From: Bacillus sp. (in: firmicutes)
GTDB taxonomy: Bacteria; Bacillota; Bacilli; Bacillales; Cytobacillaceae
Assembly (NCBI GenBank): GCA_011524525.1
Contig: WTKE01000068.1
Span: 1 to 32,661 of the forward strand
Reading direction: 5' to 3'
DNA: 32,661 nt
Part shown: positions 25,893 through 32,661 of the stretch, piece by piece
Numbering within the stretch: position 1 is the first letter of the stretch
Layout of the letters: the number at the start of each line of letters is the position of its first letter
The notes under the pieces: model-generated
Told to the model about the DNA's origin: nothing
Databases searched by the model: none
What the model saw: the letters and a program-made list of their open reading frames with translations, nothing else
Program-made: the position numbers and the translations under genes

Positions 25893-25967
25893 TTTTTACA
25901 AGAAAATTATTGATAAAATTAAGATAAGAGAAGGATAAAATATTTCCTAAAAAGGAGGGAGATTCCT

Positions 25968-26948
25968 TTGGATACCGGTACACACGTAGTGATGGGAATA
26001 GCATTAGGTGGACTTGCGACGCTCGACCCCGTTGTAGCAAGCAGCTCTGCAACAGCAACTAGTGTTATGATTGCTACTCTTGTTGGCTCACAAGCCCCTG
26101 ATATTGACACAGTATTAAAGCTTAGAAACAATGCTGTTTATATTCGTAACCACCGTGGAATCACACACTCCATCCCAGCTGTATTGCTTTGGCCTTTAGC
26201 CATAACAGCTATTATTTATCCGATTTTTCCAGATGCCAATTTACTTCACTTATGGCTTTGGACCTTTTTAGCTGTGTTTCTTCATGTCTTTGTCGATATT
26301 TTCAATGCATATGGTACGCAGGCGTTACGACCGTTTTCTTCCAAATGGGTGGCGCTTGGAATTATTAACACGTTTGATCCATTTATTTTTGCGATGCATA
26401 TTGTTGGCATAATTGCTTGGGTGTTTGGAGCACATCCTGGTTATACGTTTATCGGGGTGTATGCCGTCTTGGTTGCTTACTATATATTTCGATTTATTAC
26501 CCAGCGAAAGGTATATCATGAGGTGAAAAAGCTTGTTCCAGATGCAACAGACATCATTATTGCACCAACTATGAAGTTTCACCAGTGGCGAATTGCTGTC
26601 ATGAATAAAAACCAATTCTTTGTTGGACGTGCCCACGATAACAAAGTTCGTATTCTTGACCAATTTAAACGCGTTGCTGTGCCAGAGACCCCTGTTCTTG
26701 AAGCAGCAAAGCTAGATAAAAACCTTTCCGCTTTTCTATCGTTTTCTCCTGTTTATCGGTGGGAAGTGGATGAGTATGATACGTATTACGAAGTACGTTT
26801 TATTGACTTACGTTATCGCAGTAACGGTCATTATCCATTTGTTGCTGTTGTTCAACTAGATCTTGAGCTCCAAATCCTTTCCTCTTATACGGGGTGGATC
26901 TTTAGTGAAGAAAAATTACGTAAAAAGCTAGATATTATCCCTGGATAA
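25968..26948 (+). CDS. yfhP: YfhP, membrane-bound metal-dependent hydrolase family protein (YdjM-like)
   Basis: 326-residue protein. The N-terminal part (about 1-180) has several membrane segments and conserved metal-ligand-type residues: His6 in MDTGTHVVMG, the aspartates of QAPDIDT, HRGITHS and later HVFVDIFNAYGT. This is the LexA-binding/YdjM-like putative hydrolase family. The C-terminal 140 residues are soluble. The start codon is TTG at 25968, with AAGGAGG nine bases upstream. B. subtilis yfhP likewise neighbours mutY. The reaction and substrate are unknown. Confidence 0.87.
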   Translation: MDTGTHVVMGIALGGLATLDPVVASSSATATSVMIATLVGSQAPDIDTVLKLRNNAVYIRNHRGITHSIPAVLLWPLAITAIIYPIFPDANLLHLWLWTFLAVFLHVFVDIFNAYGTQALRPFSSKWVALGIINTFDPFIFAMHIVGIIAWVFGAHPGYTFIGVYAVLVAYYIFRFITQRKVYHEVKKLVPDATDIIIAPTMKFHQWRIAVMNKNQFFVGRAHDNKVRILDQFKRVAVPETPVLEAAKLDKNLSAFLSFSPVYRWEVDEYDTYYEVRFIDLRYRSNGHYPFVAVVQLDLELQILSSYTGWIFSEEKLRKKLDIIPG

Positions 26949-26950
26949 CG

Positions 26951-26983
26951 AAAAGCGATGTCTCCGGTAGACATCGCTTTTTT
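26951..26983. terminator. Bidirectional terminator between yfhP and yfhJ
   Basis: AAAAGCGATGTCT (26951-26963) pairs with AGACATCGCTTTT (26969-26981) around a five-base loop, with T continuing to the right. It ends both converging transcripts. Confidence 0.9.
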
Positions 26984-27251
26984 AATGAAGTTCACTTGGG
27001 TCTTGCTCTAAAAGATGCTTATATTTTGGATTGGAAGCGACAAAGTCATGAAGCTTATCACCGTAATAATCGATCCATTGTCGAACAATTTTTTCAGTCA
27101 TTTCACTCCCTCGGTACGAGTAACCAGCCTTTGCTCTTGTGGTCTCAAAATCATCCCATAGAAGCTCCACCCATGTCCGAGCCTGTCCAAATGAAAGTTT
27201 ATCATTTTTTTCCAATAGTAATTCAATTAGTTTTTGTTGATATTGTTCCAT
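26982..27251 (-). CDS. yfhJ: YfhJ, WVELL-domain protein
   Basis: 89-residue soluble protein carrying the diagnostic WVELLWDDFE at about residues 27-36, which names the WVELL family. Strongly charged, mostly helical, no signal peptide. Start: ATG at 27251 with AGAGGTG upstream. It is divergent from sspK, as in B. subtilis. The function is unknown. Confidence 0.88.
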   Translation of the reverse strand: MEQYQQKLIELLLEKNDKLSFGQARTWVELLWDDFETTRAKAGYSYRGSEMTEKIVRQWIDYYGDKLHDFVASNPKYKHLLEQDPSELH

Positions 27252-27348
27252 TGTTTTTCACCTCTTTTCCAGTTATCGATACCCTCTAAGTTAAGCATAC
27301 TAAGAGTGCTTGATTATTTCATCATTCATCTTTGAGGAGGGTCATGCG

Positions 27349-27501
27349 ATGCGAAATAAAGCAAAGGATTTTGCAAACCAAAACAGTAATAAATTTCAGG
27401 GTGAACCAAGGGCAAGACCTGAATTTGCTTCCAAAAGAGCGGATGGAACGATTAATACTCATCCACAAGAACGGATGAAAAATTCAAGTACTCGAGGGTA
27501 A
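27349..27501 (+). CDS. sspK: Small acid-soluble spore protein K
   Basis: 50-residue minor spore protein, the usual SspK length. The conserved [20 protein letters not shown] and HPQERM identify the family. The open frame extends upstream to 27310, but GAGGAGG lies eight bases before the ATG at 27349. A forespore-type -10 element CATACTA (27296-27302) lies upstream, consistent with sigma-G or sigma-F control, although no clear -35 is visible. Confidence 0.88.
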   Translation: MRNKAKDFANQNSNKFQGEPRARPEFASKRADGTINTHPQERMKNSSTRG

Positions 27502-27507
27502 ATGAAA

Positions 27508-27852
27508 TTATCGGGAATCAGCCTGACTGGTTCCCTCTTTTCTTAGCATCGAGATTGGTAATGCCTCTTCTTTTTTGCTCCCAGCTAATCGGTAGCCCCA
27601 GGCAAATACTCCGTTTAAATAATCAATTTTAAAATAAGCGCCCGGATCTCCTTCAATCTCAAATATATCACCAGGCTTAAAATCTGATGGATTCAACAAA
27701 TAGGCTTTAGCCATTATCGCTTTTCTTTCTAATACGGCGTACTCATTTACCATGCCTAATTGCTCTGCTTTTCTTGCCTTCTCATTTAGTTTAGCTATTT
27801 CTTGATGTAATTCGAATTCAGAAAGATCACTGTATCGTTTTTCTTTTTCCAT
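27508..27852 (-). CDS. yfhH: YfhH, DUF1811 protein
   Basis: 114-residue protein of the YfhH/DUF1811 family. The N-terminal helical part is KRYSDLSEFELHQEIAKLNEKARKAEQ, then the C-terminal beta part contains the recognisable YLNGVFAWGYR and EEALPIS. A GTG at 27861 opens the frame, but the family begins MEK, and the ATG at 27852 follows AGGTGG. It is convergent with sspK, as in B. subtilis. The role is unknown; no catalytic motif is visible. Confidence 0.88.
   Translation of the reverse strand: MEKEKRYSDLSEFELHQEIAKLNEKARKAEQLGMVNEYAVLERKAIMAKAYLLNPSDFKPGDIFEIEGDPGAYFKIDYLNGVFAWGYRLAGSKKEEALPISMLRKEGTSQADSR
27513..27543 (+). terminator. sspK terminator embedded in the yfhH 3' end
   Basis: GGGAATCAG (27513-27521) pairs with CTGGTTCCC (27527-27535) with one T-G wobble, then a T-rich tract. 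It lies inside the last codons of the converging yfhH gene, since only six bases separate the two stop codons. Confidence 0.6.
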
Positions 27853-27933
27853 CCCAACCACCTGCTTCTTATGGTGTATTTTCGTATACGTAATGGTACC
27901 ATAATATTATTCCAGACGAAAGGAAGATACATA

Positions 27934-28593
27934 TTGAATTCAGTTATTATTACGGGTGCTGGAACGGGTCTTGGTCGAGAGCTTGCTCTAAAGTATGGAA
28001 AGGAAGGCTACCATCTTATTTTAATTGGAAGGTCTGAAGAAAGCTTATCTGAAGTAAAGAAGCAACTAAATAACGCTCATATTGTGGTTATGGATATACG
28101 TATCAAACAGGAAGTAGACAAGAACATTAAAACCCTTCTAAAGGAATATAAAGTAGTCGGACTTATTAACAATGCCGGGATTGGATTTTTCGGTCCTTTT
28201 GAAAAAGTAAAGGAAAATGAGTTCGAGGAAATGTTTCAAACGAATGTGCTCGGCACCATGTATATGACTCAAGCTGTTCTGCCGAATATATATGAATCAG
28301 ACGGAAGCTTTGTGATGAATATCATTTCAACCGCTGGATTGCGGGGAAAGGTGAATGAGGTGGCCTATGTTGCCAGTAAATTTGCTGTTCGAGGCTTTAC
28401 GGAAAGCTTACAAAAGGAATATGAAGAAAAACCTGTTCTTATTTCAGCGGTGTATATGGGTGGGATGAACACACCCTTTTGGAATGGTTCCGAGCATGTT
28501 AAGGACCCTACCAAATTCCGATCTCCGGCAGAAGTGGCAGAGATTATTTTTTCACAAAAAGAACAAGAATGTATCGTCATTGAGTCCAAATAA
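27934..28593 (+). CDS. Short-chain dehydrogenase/reductase
   Basis: 219-residue classical short-chain dehydrogenase: nucleotide motif TGAGTGLGR at about residues 7-15, NNAGIG in the middle, and the catalytic Tyr/Lys pair in YVASKFAVRGF with the serine in ISTAG. A longer frame begins at 27871, but AAAGGAAG (27919-27926) lies seven bases before a TTG at 27934, and the Rossmann fold should start immediately, so I take TTG as the start. The substrate is unknown. I do not recall this gene at this site in B. subtilis, so it looks like an insertion between yfhH and recX. Its last codons lie in a perfect palindrome shared with recX. Confidence 0.87.
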   Translation: MNSVIITGAGTGLGRELALKYGKEGYHLILIGRSEESLSEVKKQLNNAHIVVMDIRIKQEVDKNIKTLLKEYKVVGLINNAGIGFFGPFEKVKENEFEEMFQTNVLGTMYMTQAVLPNIYESDGSFVMNIISTAGLRGKVNEVAYVASKFAVRGFTESLQKEYEEKPVLISAVYMGGMNTPFWNGSEHVKDPTKFRSPAEVAEIIFSQKEQECIVIESK

Positions 28594-28611
28594 ACCATTT
28601 TATTTGGACTC
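28582..28611. repeat. Perfect palindrome holding the stop codons of two converging genes
   Basis: A 13-base arm (28582-28594) is an exact inverted match of 28599-28611 with a four-base loop. Each arm carries the end of one gene: the dehydrogenase and recX both end Glu-Ser-Lys-stop. Neither side has a T run, so it is not a classical terminator, though it may still define both transcript ends. Confidence 0.7.
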
Positions 28612-29397
28612 TAAATACTTTGTAATAAGGTCAAAGGAAAAGCCTTTACGATACAGGGCTTGCTTCATTTTTTGCTCATACTCATATCCATTATATTTAC
28701 TGTATTTTCGTTCCAACTTTTCAGCTTGATAACGTAATGACTCTAATTCATCATCATCACTTGTTCCTTCAATTTGCTCCAAAGCGATTTGGGTTACCTC
28801 TGAGGTATATCCTTTTCTGAATAAAAGCTGTTCAATCTTTTGTTTCATGATTTTCTGTGATTCTTGTTTGATTTTCTTCATATACTTCTCACATAAAGAG
28901 ACAGCCTTTTCAAGCTGTAGTTCCAAAGGAAACTCATTAATTGCTTCAAGAATATATACTTCTGATATTCCCTTTTCCTTCAGTTCTCGCTTGATGACGG
29001 ATGGTCCTTTATCTGTTGTATTCATTTGTGTTCTTACGTAGGCAAAAGCAAGCTGCTCATCATTTAGGAATTGGTATTCATTCAGCTTATGAATGACCTC
29101 TTGAATGATTACCTCATCCACTTCTTTTTCACCTAAGTGCTTTCTTACTTCAGCTTCCGTTCTCATCATTCGAGCTAGATAATTTACGGCTGTATTATAA
29201 GCTTTTCGTATATCATCTGAATACGCTATTTCCGATAAGAGAAGATCATCAAGCACCATGCCCTTTTTCAAGCTGTGTTTGATTAGTACGTCCTCATCCA
29301 CACTAAAACCATATTCTTCTCCTTTTCCATGATCAAGGAAAATATTATAGCGATCAGTTCGTTTTTTTTGAACAGTAATTTTTGTAATTGTTGTCAT
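28600..29397 (-). CDS. recX: RecX, recombination regulator
   Basis: 265-residue RecX, close to the length in B. subtilis (about 264). It binds RecA filaments and modulates recombination and the SOS response. Nearly all-helical three-helix repeats are visible, for example YLARMMRTEAEVRKHLGEK (about 73-91), FLNDEQLAFAYVRTQM and KIEQLLFRKGYTSEVTQIAL. Bacillus RecX is longer than the E. coli protein because of extra repeats. Start: ATG at 29397 with GAGGTG upstream. It is divergent from yfhF, and recA is not in the window. Confidence 0.93.
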   Translation of the reverse strand: MTTITKITVQKKRTDRYNIFLDHGKGEEYGFSVDEDVLIKHSLKKGMVLDDLLLSEIAYSDDIRKAYNTAVNYLARMMRTEAEVRKHLGEKEVDEVIIQEVIHKLNEYQFLNDEQLAFAYVRTQMNTTDKGPSVIKRELKEKGISEVYILEAINEFPLELQLEKAVSLCEKYMKKIKQESQKIMKQKIEQLLFRKGYTSEVTQIALEQIEGTSDDDELESLRYQAEKLERKYSKYNGYEYEQKMKQALYRKGFSFDLITKYLESK

Positions 29398-29498
29398 CTT
29401 TATTCACCTCTTTAAATAATGTAGCACATTACAATACGTTGAATATGAAGGCAATCGTGTAGAATAAAAGCAAATGATATTTTATAGGAGGAAAGCTG

Positions 29499-30401
29499 AT
29501 GCGAATTGTCATAGCGGGCGGAACTGGACTTGTCGGCAAAGCTCTCACTGAATCCCTCAGAGCGGACGGACATGATCTTTTTATTTTAACGCGAAATCAG
29601 ATAAATGGGTACCAAAAGGGCATCACTTATGTGAAGTGGCTTTCTAGAGAGGCTGATCCTGCAAGTCAGATTGAAGCTGTTGATGTAATCATTAATCTCG
29701 CTGGTGAGTCCATTAATAGTGGACGTTGGTCAGATGAAAGAAAAGATTCCATCGTAAATAGCAGAATTAGTGCAACGAACGAAGTCGTTTCTATAATTAA
29801 GCACTTAAAGCAAAAACCAACATTACTTATTAATGCTAGTGGTATTGGTTTTTACGGCACCTCAACTGTTGATACTTTTACTGAAGCAACCGAAAAAGCC
29901 GGAAATGATTTCCTTGCACAGACGGTGGAAAAATGGGAGGCTGCAACCCTGGAGGCTAGAGAACTTGGGGTACGAACCGTATTCGCTCGCTTTGGAGTCA
30001 TTTTAGACAAAAAGGATGGTGCTTTACCTAGGATCGCTCTACCTTATCATTTGTTTGCAGGAGGAACAGTTGGCTCTGGCGATCAATGGATTTCTTGGAT
30101 ACATATAAAAGATGTCGTTCACGGGCTTCGGCATGTGATGGATTCAACTGATCTGTCTGGCCCAGTTAATTTTTGTGCTCCAGAGGCAGTGACGATGAAG
30201 AGCTTTGGAAAAACGCTTGGATCTGTTTTAAATCGTCCTCACTGGATCCCTGCCCCATCATTTGCTCTCCAGCTTTTACTTGGCGAAATGAGCATGCTTG
30301 TGCTAGAAGGCCAAAGGGTTATTCCTGAAAAGTTGCTTAAGAGTGGATTTTCGTTCACTTTTCCAACACTTCGAGAAGCTCTTCATAATATTTACTCATA
30401 A
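29499..30401 (+). CDS. yfhF: YfhF, epimerase-like oxidoreductase (TIGR01777 family)
   Basis: 300-residue extended short-chain dehydrogenase of the SulA/TIGR01777 type: nucleotide motif GGTGLVG at residues 7-13, INLAGESI near 65-72, NASGIGFYG near 112-120 and the WISWIHIKD block near 197-205, followed by the C-terminal DUF1731-like helices (HRPHWIPAPSF... in the family, here NRPHWIPAPSF). Start: ATG at 29499 with AGGAGG upstream. It is divergent from recX, as in B. subtilis. The substrate is unknown. Confidence 0.9.
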   Translation: MRIVIAGGTGLVGKALTESLRADGHDLFILTRNQINGYQKGITYVKWLSREADPASQIEAVDVIINLAGESINSGRWSDERKDSIVNSRISATNEVVSIIKHLKQKPTLLINASGIGFYGTSTVDTFTEATEKAGNDFLAQTVEKWEAATLEARELGVRTVFARFGVILDKKDGALPRIALPYHLFAGGTVGSGDQWISWIHIKDVVHGLRHVMDSTDLSGPVNFCAPEAVTMKSFGKTLGSVLNRPHWIPAPSFALQLLLGEMSMLVLEGQRVIPEKLLKSGFSFTFPTLREALHNIYS

Positions 30402-30476
30402 AAGAAGTATGCAAATGGATCGTTAAGGTAAAAATTAGTAACGTGAATACTACCTTAATGAAAGGATGTTTTTTGA

Positions 30477-30605
30477 ATGAGTGATAAGAAGAAAAAGGAT
30501 AAGTCTAAAAGTACGTTGTCAAGCATGCAAGAGGTAACTTACTCACGAGAGTTCAAACTTGCTGATCAAGCAGGAGGATTCTCAGGTAAAAAGTCGAGAC
30601 ATTAA
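30477..30605 (+). CDS. yfhE: YfhE, very small conserved protein
   Basis: 42 residues, lysine-rich at the N-terminus (MSDKKKKDKSK), then SMQEVTYSREFKLADQAGG, the recognisable YfhE core, ending KKSRH. The ATG at 30477 follows AAAGGA by ten bases. It is downstream of yfhF and upstream of yfhD, as in B. subtilis. An inverted repeat TTAAGGTA/TACCTTAA (30423-30430 and 30451-30458) lies in the gap before it. The function is unknown; the basic character would suit nucleic acid binding, but that is speculation. Confidence 0.8.
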   Translation: MSDKKKKDKSKSTLSSMQEVTYSREFKLADQAGGFSGKKSRH

Positions 30606-30645
30606 ACTTTTTCCATTCATAACAATGTCCGGGAAGGTAAAGGAT

Positions 30646-30682
30646 AAAAGTACGGGAATATGTTACATTTCCGTACTTTTTT
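30646..30682 (+). terminator. Rho-independent terminator of yfhE
   Basis: AAAAGTACGGGAAT (30646-30659) pairs with ATTTCCGTACTTTT (30667-30680) with one G-T wobble, then more T. Confidence 0.85.
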
Positions 30683-30697
30683 CTATGAAAGGGGCAG

Positions 30698-30868
30698 ATG
30701 GCATTGAGTAAAAAACAAACACTTCCACAAACACCAAAAAATATGAAATCAGACGGGTTGGATGTTGAATTTAGCCGCGACCTAGCGGACCATGACGACC
30801 TAGAAGCAATGGCTCGTTCAAAAGCAGCAGATAAACGTGCAAAAAGCGGGCAGAACCAACAGTTCTAA
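30698..30868 (+). CDS. yfhD: YfhD-like small protein
   Basis: 56 residues. LPQTPKNMKSDGLDVEFSRDLAD followed by DLEAMARSKAADKR is the YfhD pattern, a hydrophilic protein of unknown function found in Bacillus spore-formers. Two starts are possible: the ATG at 30698, only three bases from AAAGGGG, or the TTG at 30704 with a nine-base spacing, which would give 54 residues. I give the ATG but consider the TTG at least as likely. A promoter may lie in the yfhE terminator gap; none is clear. Confidence 0.78.
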   Translation: MALSKKQTLPQTPKNMKSDGLDVEFSRDLADHDDLEAMARSKAADKRAKSGQNQQF

Positions 30869-30882
30869 ATAAGAGAATAAAG

Positions 30883-30990
30883 TTGTGCACAACATTATCC
30901 ACATCCTTGTGGATAATGTTAACAATTCACCATGAATATGTATATAAAGGGCTCCCTAAACCAATAGTTATTCACAACCCCTGTGCAAAA
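30883..30990. promoter_or_regulatory. Cluster of DnaA boxes
   Basis: Three exact matches to TTATNCACA: 30895-30903 (plus), 30908-30916 (minus) and 30968-30976 (plus). Three further sites with one mismatch lie at 30883-30891 (plus), 30885-30893 (minus) and 30982-30990 (minus). The first two boxes form a perfect palindrome with 13-base arms (30891-30903 and 30908-30920, four-base centre). No gene is present here. DnaA-box clusters away from the origin are known in B. subtilis, where they bind DnaA and affect initiation or nearby genes. Binding here is inferred. Confidence 0.55.
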
Positions 30991-30993
30991 CCG

Positions 30994-31097
30994 GGTGACA
31001 GACACCCTTCGTGGACATTTTATGCTGTTTTGTCCACGGGGGGTGTCTGTCACCGCTCGTGGACACTTTATACTGTTTTGTCCACCAGTGGTGGACA
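30994..31097. repeat. Palindromic repeat, copy A plus partial copy, upstream of pepT
   Basis: GGTGACAGACACCC (30994-31007) pairs exactly with GGGTGTCTGTCACC (31041-31054), enclosing GTGGACA (31011-31017) with TGTCCAC (31031-31037). Immediately after comes a partial copy with only the inner arms (31059-31065 and 31079-31085) and one more GTGGACA (31091-31097). The same element occurs after pepT. It has no coding capacity; reading frames through it are by-products of the palindromes. Confidence 0.8.
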
Positions 31098-31128
31098 TCC
31101 CTCTCATTTTGCTCTTTAAAAATGGGGC

Positions 31129-31157
31129 ATGACACTAGTTTTTCTCTATGATAATAT
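31129..31157 (+). promoter_or_regulatory. Promoter of pepT
   Basis: ATGACA (31129-31134), a 17-base spacer ending in an extended TGA, and TAATAT (31152-31157) form a plausible sigma-A promoter. A small hairpin (AGTTAC 31167-31172 with GTAACT 31182-31187) follows in the leader. Confidence 0.5.
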
Positions 31158-31221
31158 GATTCTTGTAGTTACATAAATTTAGTAACTCTAATTATTCAAC
31201 TAAAAGGAGCTGAATTGCACT

Positions 31222-32457
31222 TTGAAAATTGAGTTGATTGATCGTTTTATTTCTTATGTGGTTATTGACACACAATCAAATGATGAAAGCAACACCTGCC
31301 CTTCCACCCCTGGTCAGCTGACACTTGCCAATAAGCTTGTAGAGGAGCTAAAGTCGATCGGCCTAGAAGATGTTAGTATAGATGAAAATGGCTATGTGAT
31401 GGCCACCCTTCCAGCAAATACAGATAAACAGGTTCCAACGATTGGTTTCTTAGCCCATCTTGACACCGCGACCGATTTTACCGGCAATGGAGTGAATCCA
31501 TTACTCCACGAAAATTATGACGGCAACGATATCGTTCTCAACGAAGACCTACATATTGTCCTTTCACCAAAGGATTTTCCAAATTTAAGAAACTACATCG
31601 GACATCATATAATTACAACCGATGGAACTACTTTACTTGGTGCTGATAACAAATCGGGAATAGCTGAAATCATGACGGCTATGGCCTATTTAGTTCAGCA
31701 TCCAGACATTAAGCATGGGAAAATTCGTGTCGCTTTTACACCAGATGAGGAAATTGGACGTGGACCACATAAATTTGATGTTGATAAGTTTGCTGCCACA
31801 TACGCGTATACAGTGGATGGTGGACCTATTGGAGAGCTTCAATACGAAAGCTTTAGTGCTGCTGCTGCAAAGATCACAATCAAAGGAAATAATATACACC
31901 CGGGTACCGCTAAAGGAAAAATGGTCAATTCAGCTAAGATCGCAATGGAACTAAACAGCCTCCTTCCAACTGAAGAAGCACCGGAATATACAGAGGGCTA
32001 TGAAGGCTTCTACCATTTACTATCCTTCCATGGAGATGTTGAAAAGACTGTCCTTAGTTATATTATTCGAGATTTTGATCGCACAAGCTTCAATAATAGA
32101 AAAGCTAAAGTGGAAAAAATTGTTACTGATTTAAACGAGAAGTACGGGCAAGGAACCATTGAGCTTGAGCTTCACGATCAATATTATAATATGAGAGAAA
32201 AGATTGAACCGGTTATAGAGATTGTTGATATTGCTCACGAAGCAATGACTAAGCTTGGTATTGAGCCGATTATCGAGCCCATTCGTGGTGGAACGGATGG
32301 TTCTCAACTTTCCTATATGGGGCTTCCGACACCAAATATCTTCACTGGCGGGGAGAACTTCCACGGGAAATTCGAGTTTATCTCCATTGATAACATGCTA
32401 AAGGCAACAAATGTGATCGTGGAAATCGCTCGACTATTTGAGGAAAAAACAAACTAA
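31222..32457 (+). CDS. pepT: Peptidase T (tripeptidase)
   Basis: 411-residue cytosolic zinc aminopeptidase that releases the N-terminal residue of tripeptides. It has the M20 metal motifs HLDTA (His79, Asp81), [15 protein letters not shown] and [13 protein letters not shown], and the C-terminal [18 protein letters not shown] with [11 protein letters not shown] supplying the last zinc ligand region. Length is normal. The start codon is TTG at 31222. AAGGAG is 12 bases away, a long spacing, but the family begins here and no better start exists. It could complete degradation of peptides brought in by the importer at 14225-19835. It ends in a palindromic repeat that doubles as terminator. Confidence 0.95.
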   Translation: MKIELIDRFISYVVIDTQSNDESNTCPSTPGQLTLANKLVEELKSIGLEDVSIDENGYVMATLPANTDKQVPTIGFLAHLDTATDFTGNGVNPLLHENYDGNDIVLNEDLHIVLSPKDFPNLRNYIGHHIITTDGTTLLGADNKSGIAEIMTAMAYLVQHPDIKHGKIRVAFTPDEEIGRGPHKFDVDKFAATYAYTVDGGPIGELQYESFSAAAAKITIKGNNIHPGTAKGKMVNSAKIAMELNSLLPTEEAPEYTEGYEGFYHLLSFHGDVEKTVLSYIIRDFDRTSFNNRKAKVEKIVTDLNEKYGQGTIELELHDQYYNMREKIEPVIEIVDIAHEAMTKLGIEPIIEPIRGGTDGSQLSYMGLPTPNIFTGGENFHGKFEFISIDNMLKATNVIVEIARLFEEKTN

Positions 32458-32539
32458 AAGGTGACTGTGCGCCTCACGTGGACAAATCAAGCTAATTTGT
32501 CCACGGAGGGTGTCTGTCACCTTTTTTGTCACCTTTTTT
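32456..32539 (+). repeat. Palindromic repeat, copy B, acting as pepT terminator
   Basis: It starts inside the pepT stop codon. AAAAGGTGAC pairs with the distal GTCACCTTTT, CGTGGACAAAT (32477-32487) pairs exactly with ATTTGTCCACG (32495-32505), and the right arm GGGTGTCTGTCACC is identical to that of the copy upstream of pepT. The left arm has diverged (CTGTGCGCC). The end GTCACCTTTTTT is present twice in tandem (32516-32527 and 32528-32539), giving two T runs. The remaining 122 bases of the window (32540-32661) show nothing recognisable. Confidence 0.8.
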
Positions 32540-32661
32540 AATCAACCACCTGGTCTATTATAGTAAAATATTCACAGTATTCCCATACATCTACACAAGA
32601 ATAATCAGTCACTTTTCCCTATAAACATTTTCAAATTATTCTGATATATTTGAATCAATCG

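Noticed and set aside
30883-31119. Open frames on both strands through the DnaA-box and palindrome region.
   Set aside because: Their sequence is generated by the inverted repeats; they have no ribosome site and no recognisable protein.

Overview
The window looks like a chromosomal segment of a low-GC, endospore-forming Bacillaceae. Two small acid-soluble spore protein genes (sspE, sspK) support this, as does a gene order that largely follows, in reverse, the Bacillus subtilis yfhD-yfhE-yfhF-recX-yfhH-sspK-yfhJ ... yfhP-mutY-yfhS-fabL-sspE-ygaB-ntdP-ygaD-gsaB-ygaE-bcp-perR-ygzB-ygxA block. Ribosome binding sites are strong and Bacillus-like, and several genes start with TTG or GTG. No phage, IS element, CRISPR array or complete RNA gene is visible. 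At the left edge, tandem sigma-A promoters and a boxA leader point out of the window, so an rRNA operon almost certainly begins just beyond base 1.

Region 1 (1-8040): rrn promoters; ygxA; ygzB; the peroxide regulator perR with a Per box over its own start site; a PduO-type cobalamin adenosyltransferase; the thiol peroxidase bcp; a small potassium channel; a three-gene ABC-2 exporter operon; and gsaB, a glutamate-1-semialdehyde aminomutase of tetrapyrrole synthesis. Region 2 (8040-14220): a long, structured leader in front of a lone 1489-residue glutamate synthase (gltB, with no gltD or gltC nearby), then the membrane protein ygaE. Region 3 (14220-19840): a five-gene peptide importer operon on the minus strand in the order ATPase-ATPase-binding protein-permease-permease, with an internal terminator-like hairpin after the binding protein. 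Region 4 (20000-27000): the ABC exporter ygaD, ntdP, ygaB, a REP-like palindromic element, sspE, fabL, yfhS, mutY and yfhP. Region 5 (27000-32661): yfhJ, sspK, yfhH, a short-chain dehydrogenase, recX, yfhF, the very short yfhE and yfhD, a cluster of DnaA boxes, and the tripeptidase gene pepT between two copies of a second palindromic repeat.

Relative to my recollection of B. subtilis, the additions are the adenosyltransferase, the channel, the ABC-2 operon, gltB, the peptide importer, the short-chain dehydrogenase and pepT. The peptide importer and PepT would together supply amino acids from peptides. PerR and Bcp form a peroxide-defence pair. RecX and MutY belong to DNA repair.

The most interesting signals are non-coding. 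The gltB Shine-Dalgarno lies 43 bases from the only possible start codon, with a hairpin between them, behind a leader that can fold in competing ways. Exact 9-base complements to the ribosome-binding regions occur just upstream of bcp and sspE. Three perfect and three near-perfect DnaA boxes lie within 108 bases beside pepT. Many start codons were chosen downstream of the longest reading frame because the Shine-Dalgarno sequence lies inside that frame; each case is explained in its entry.
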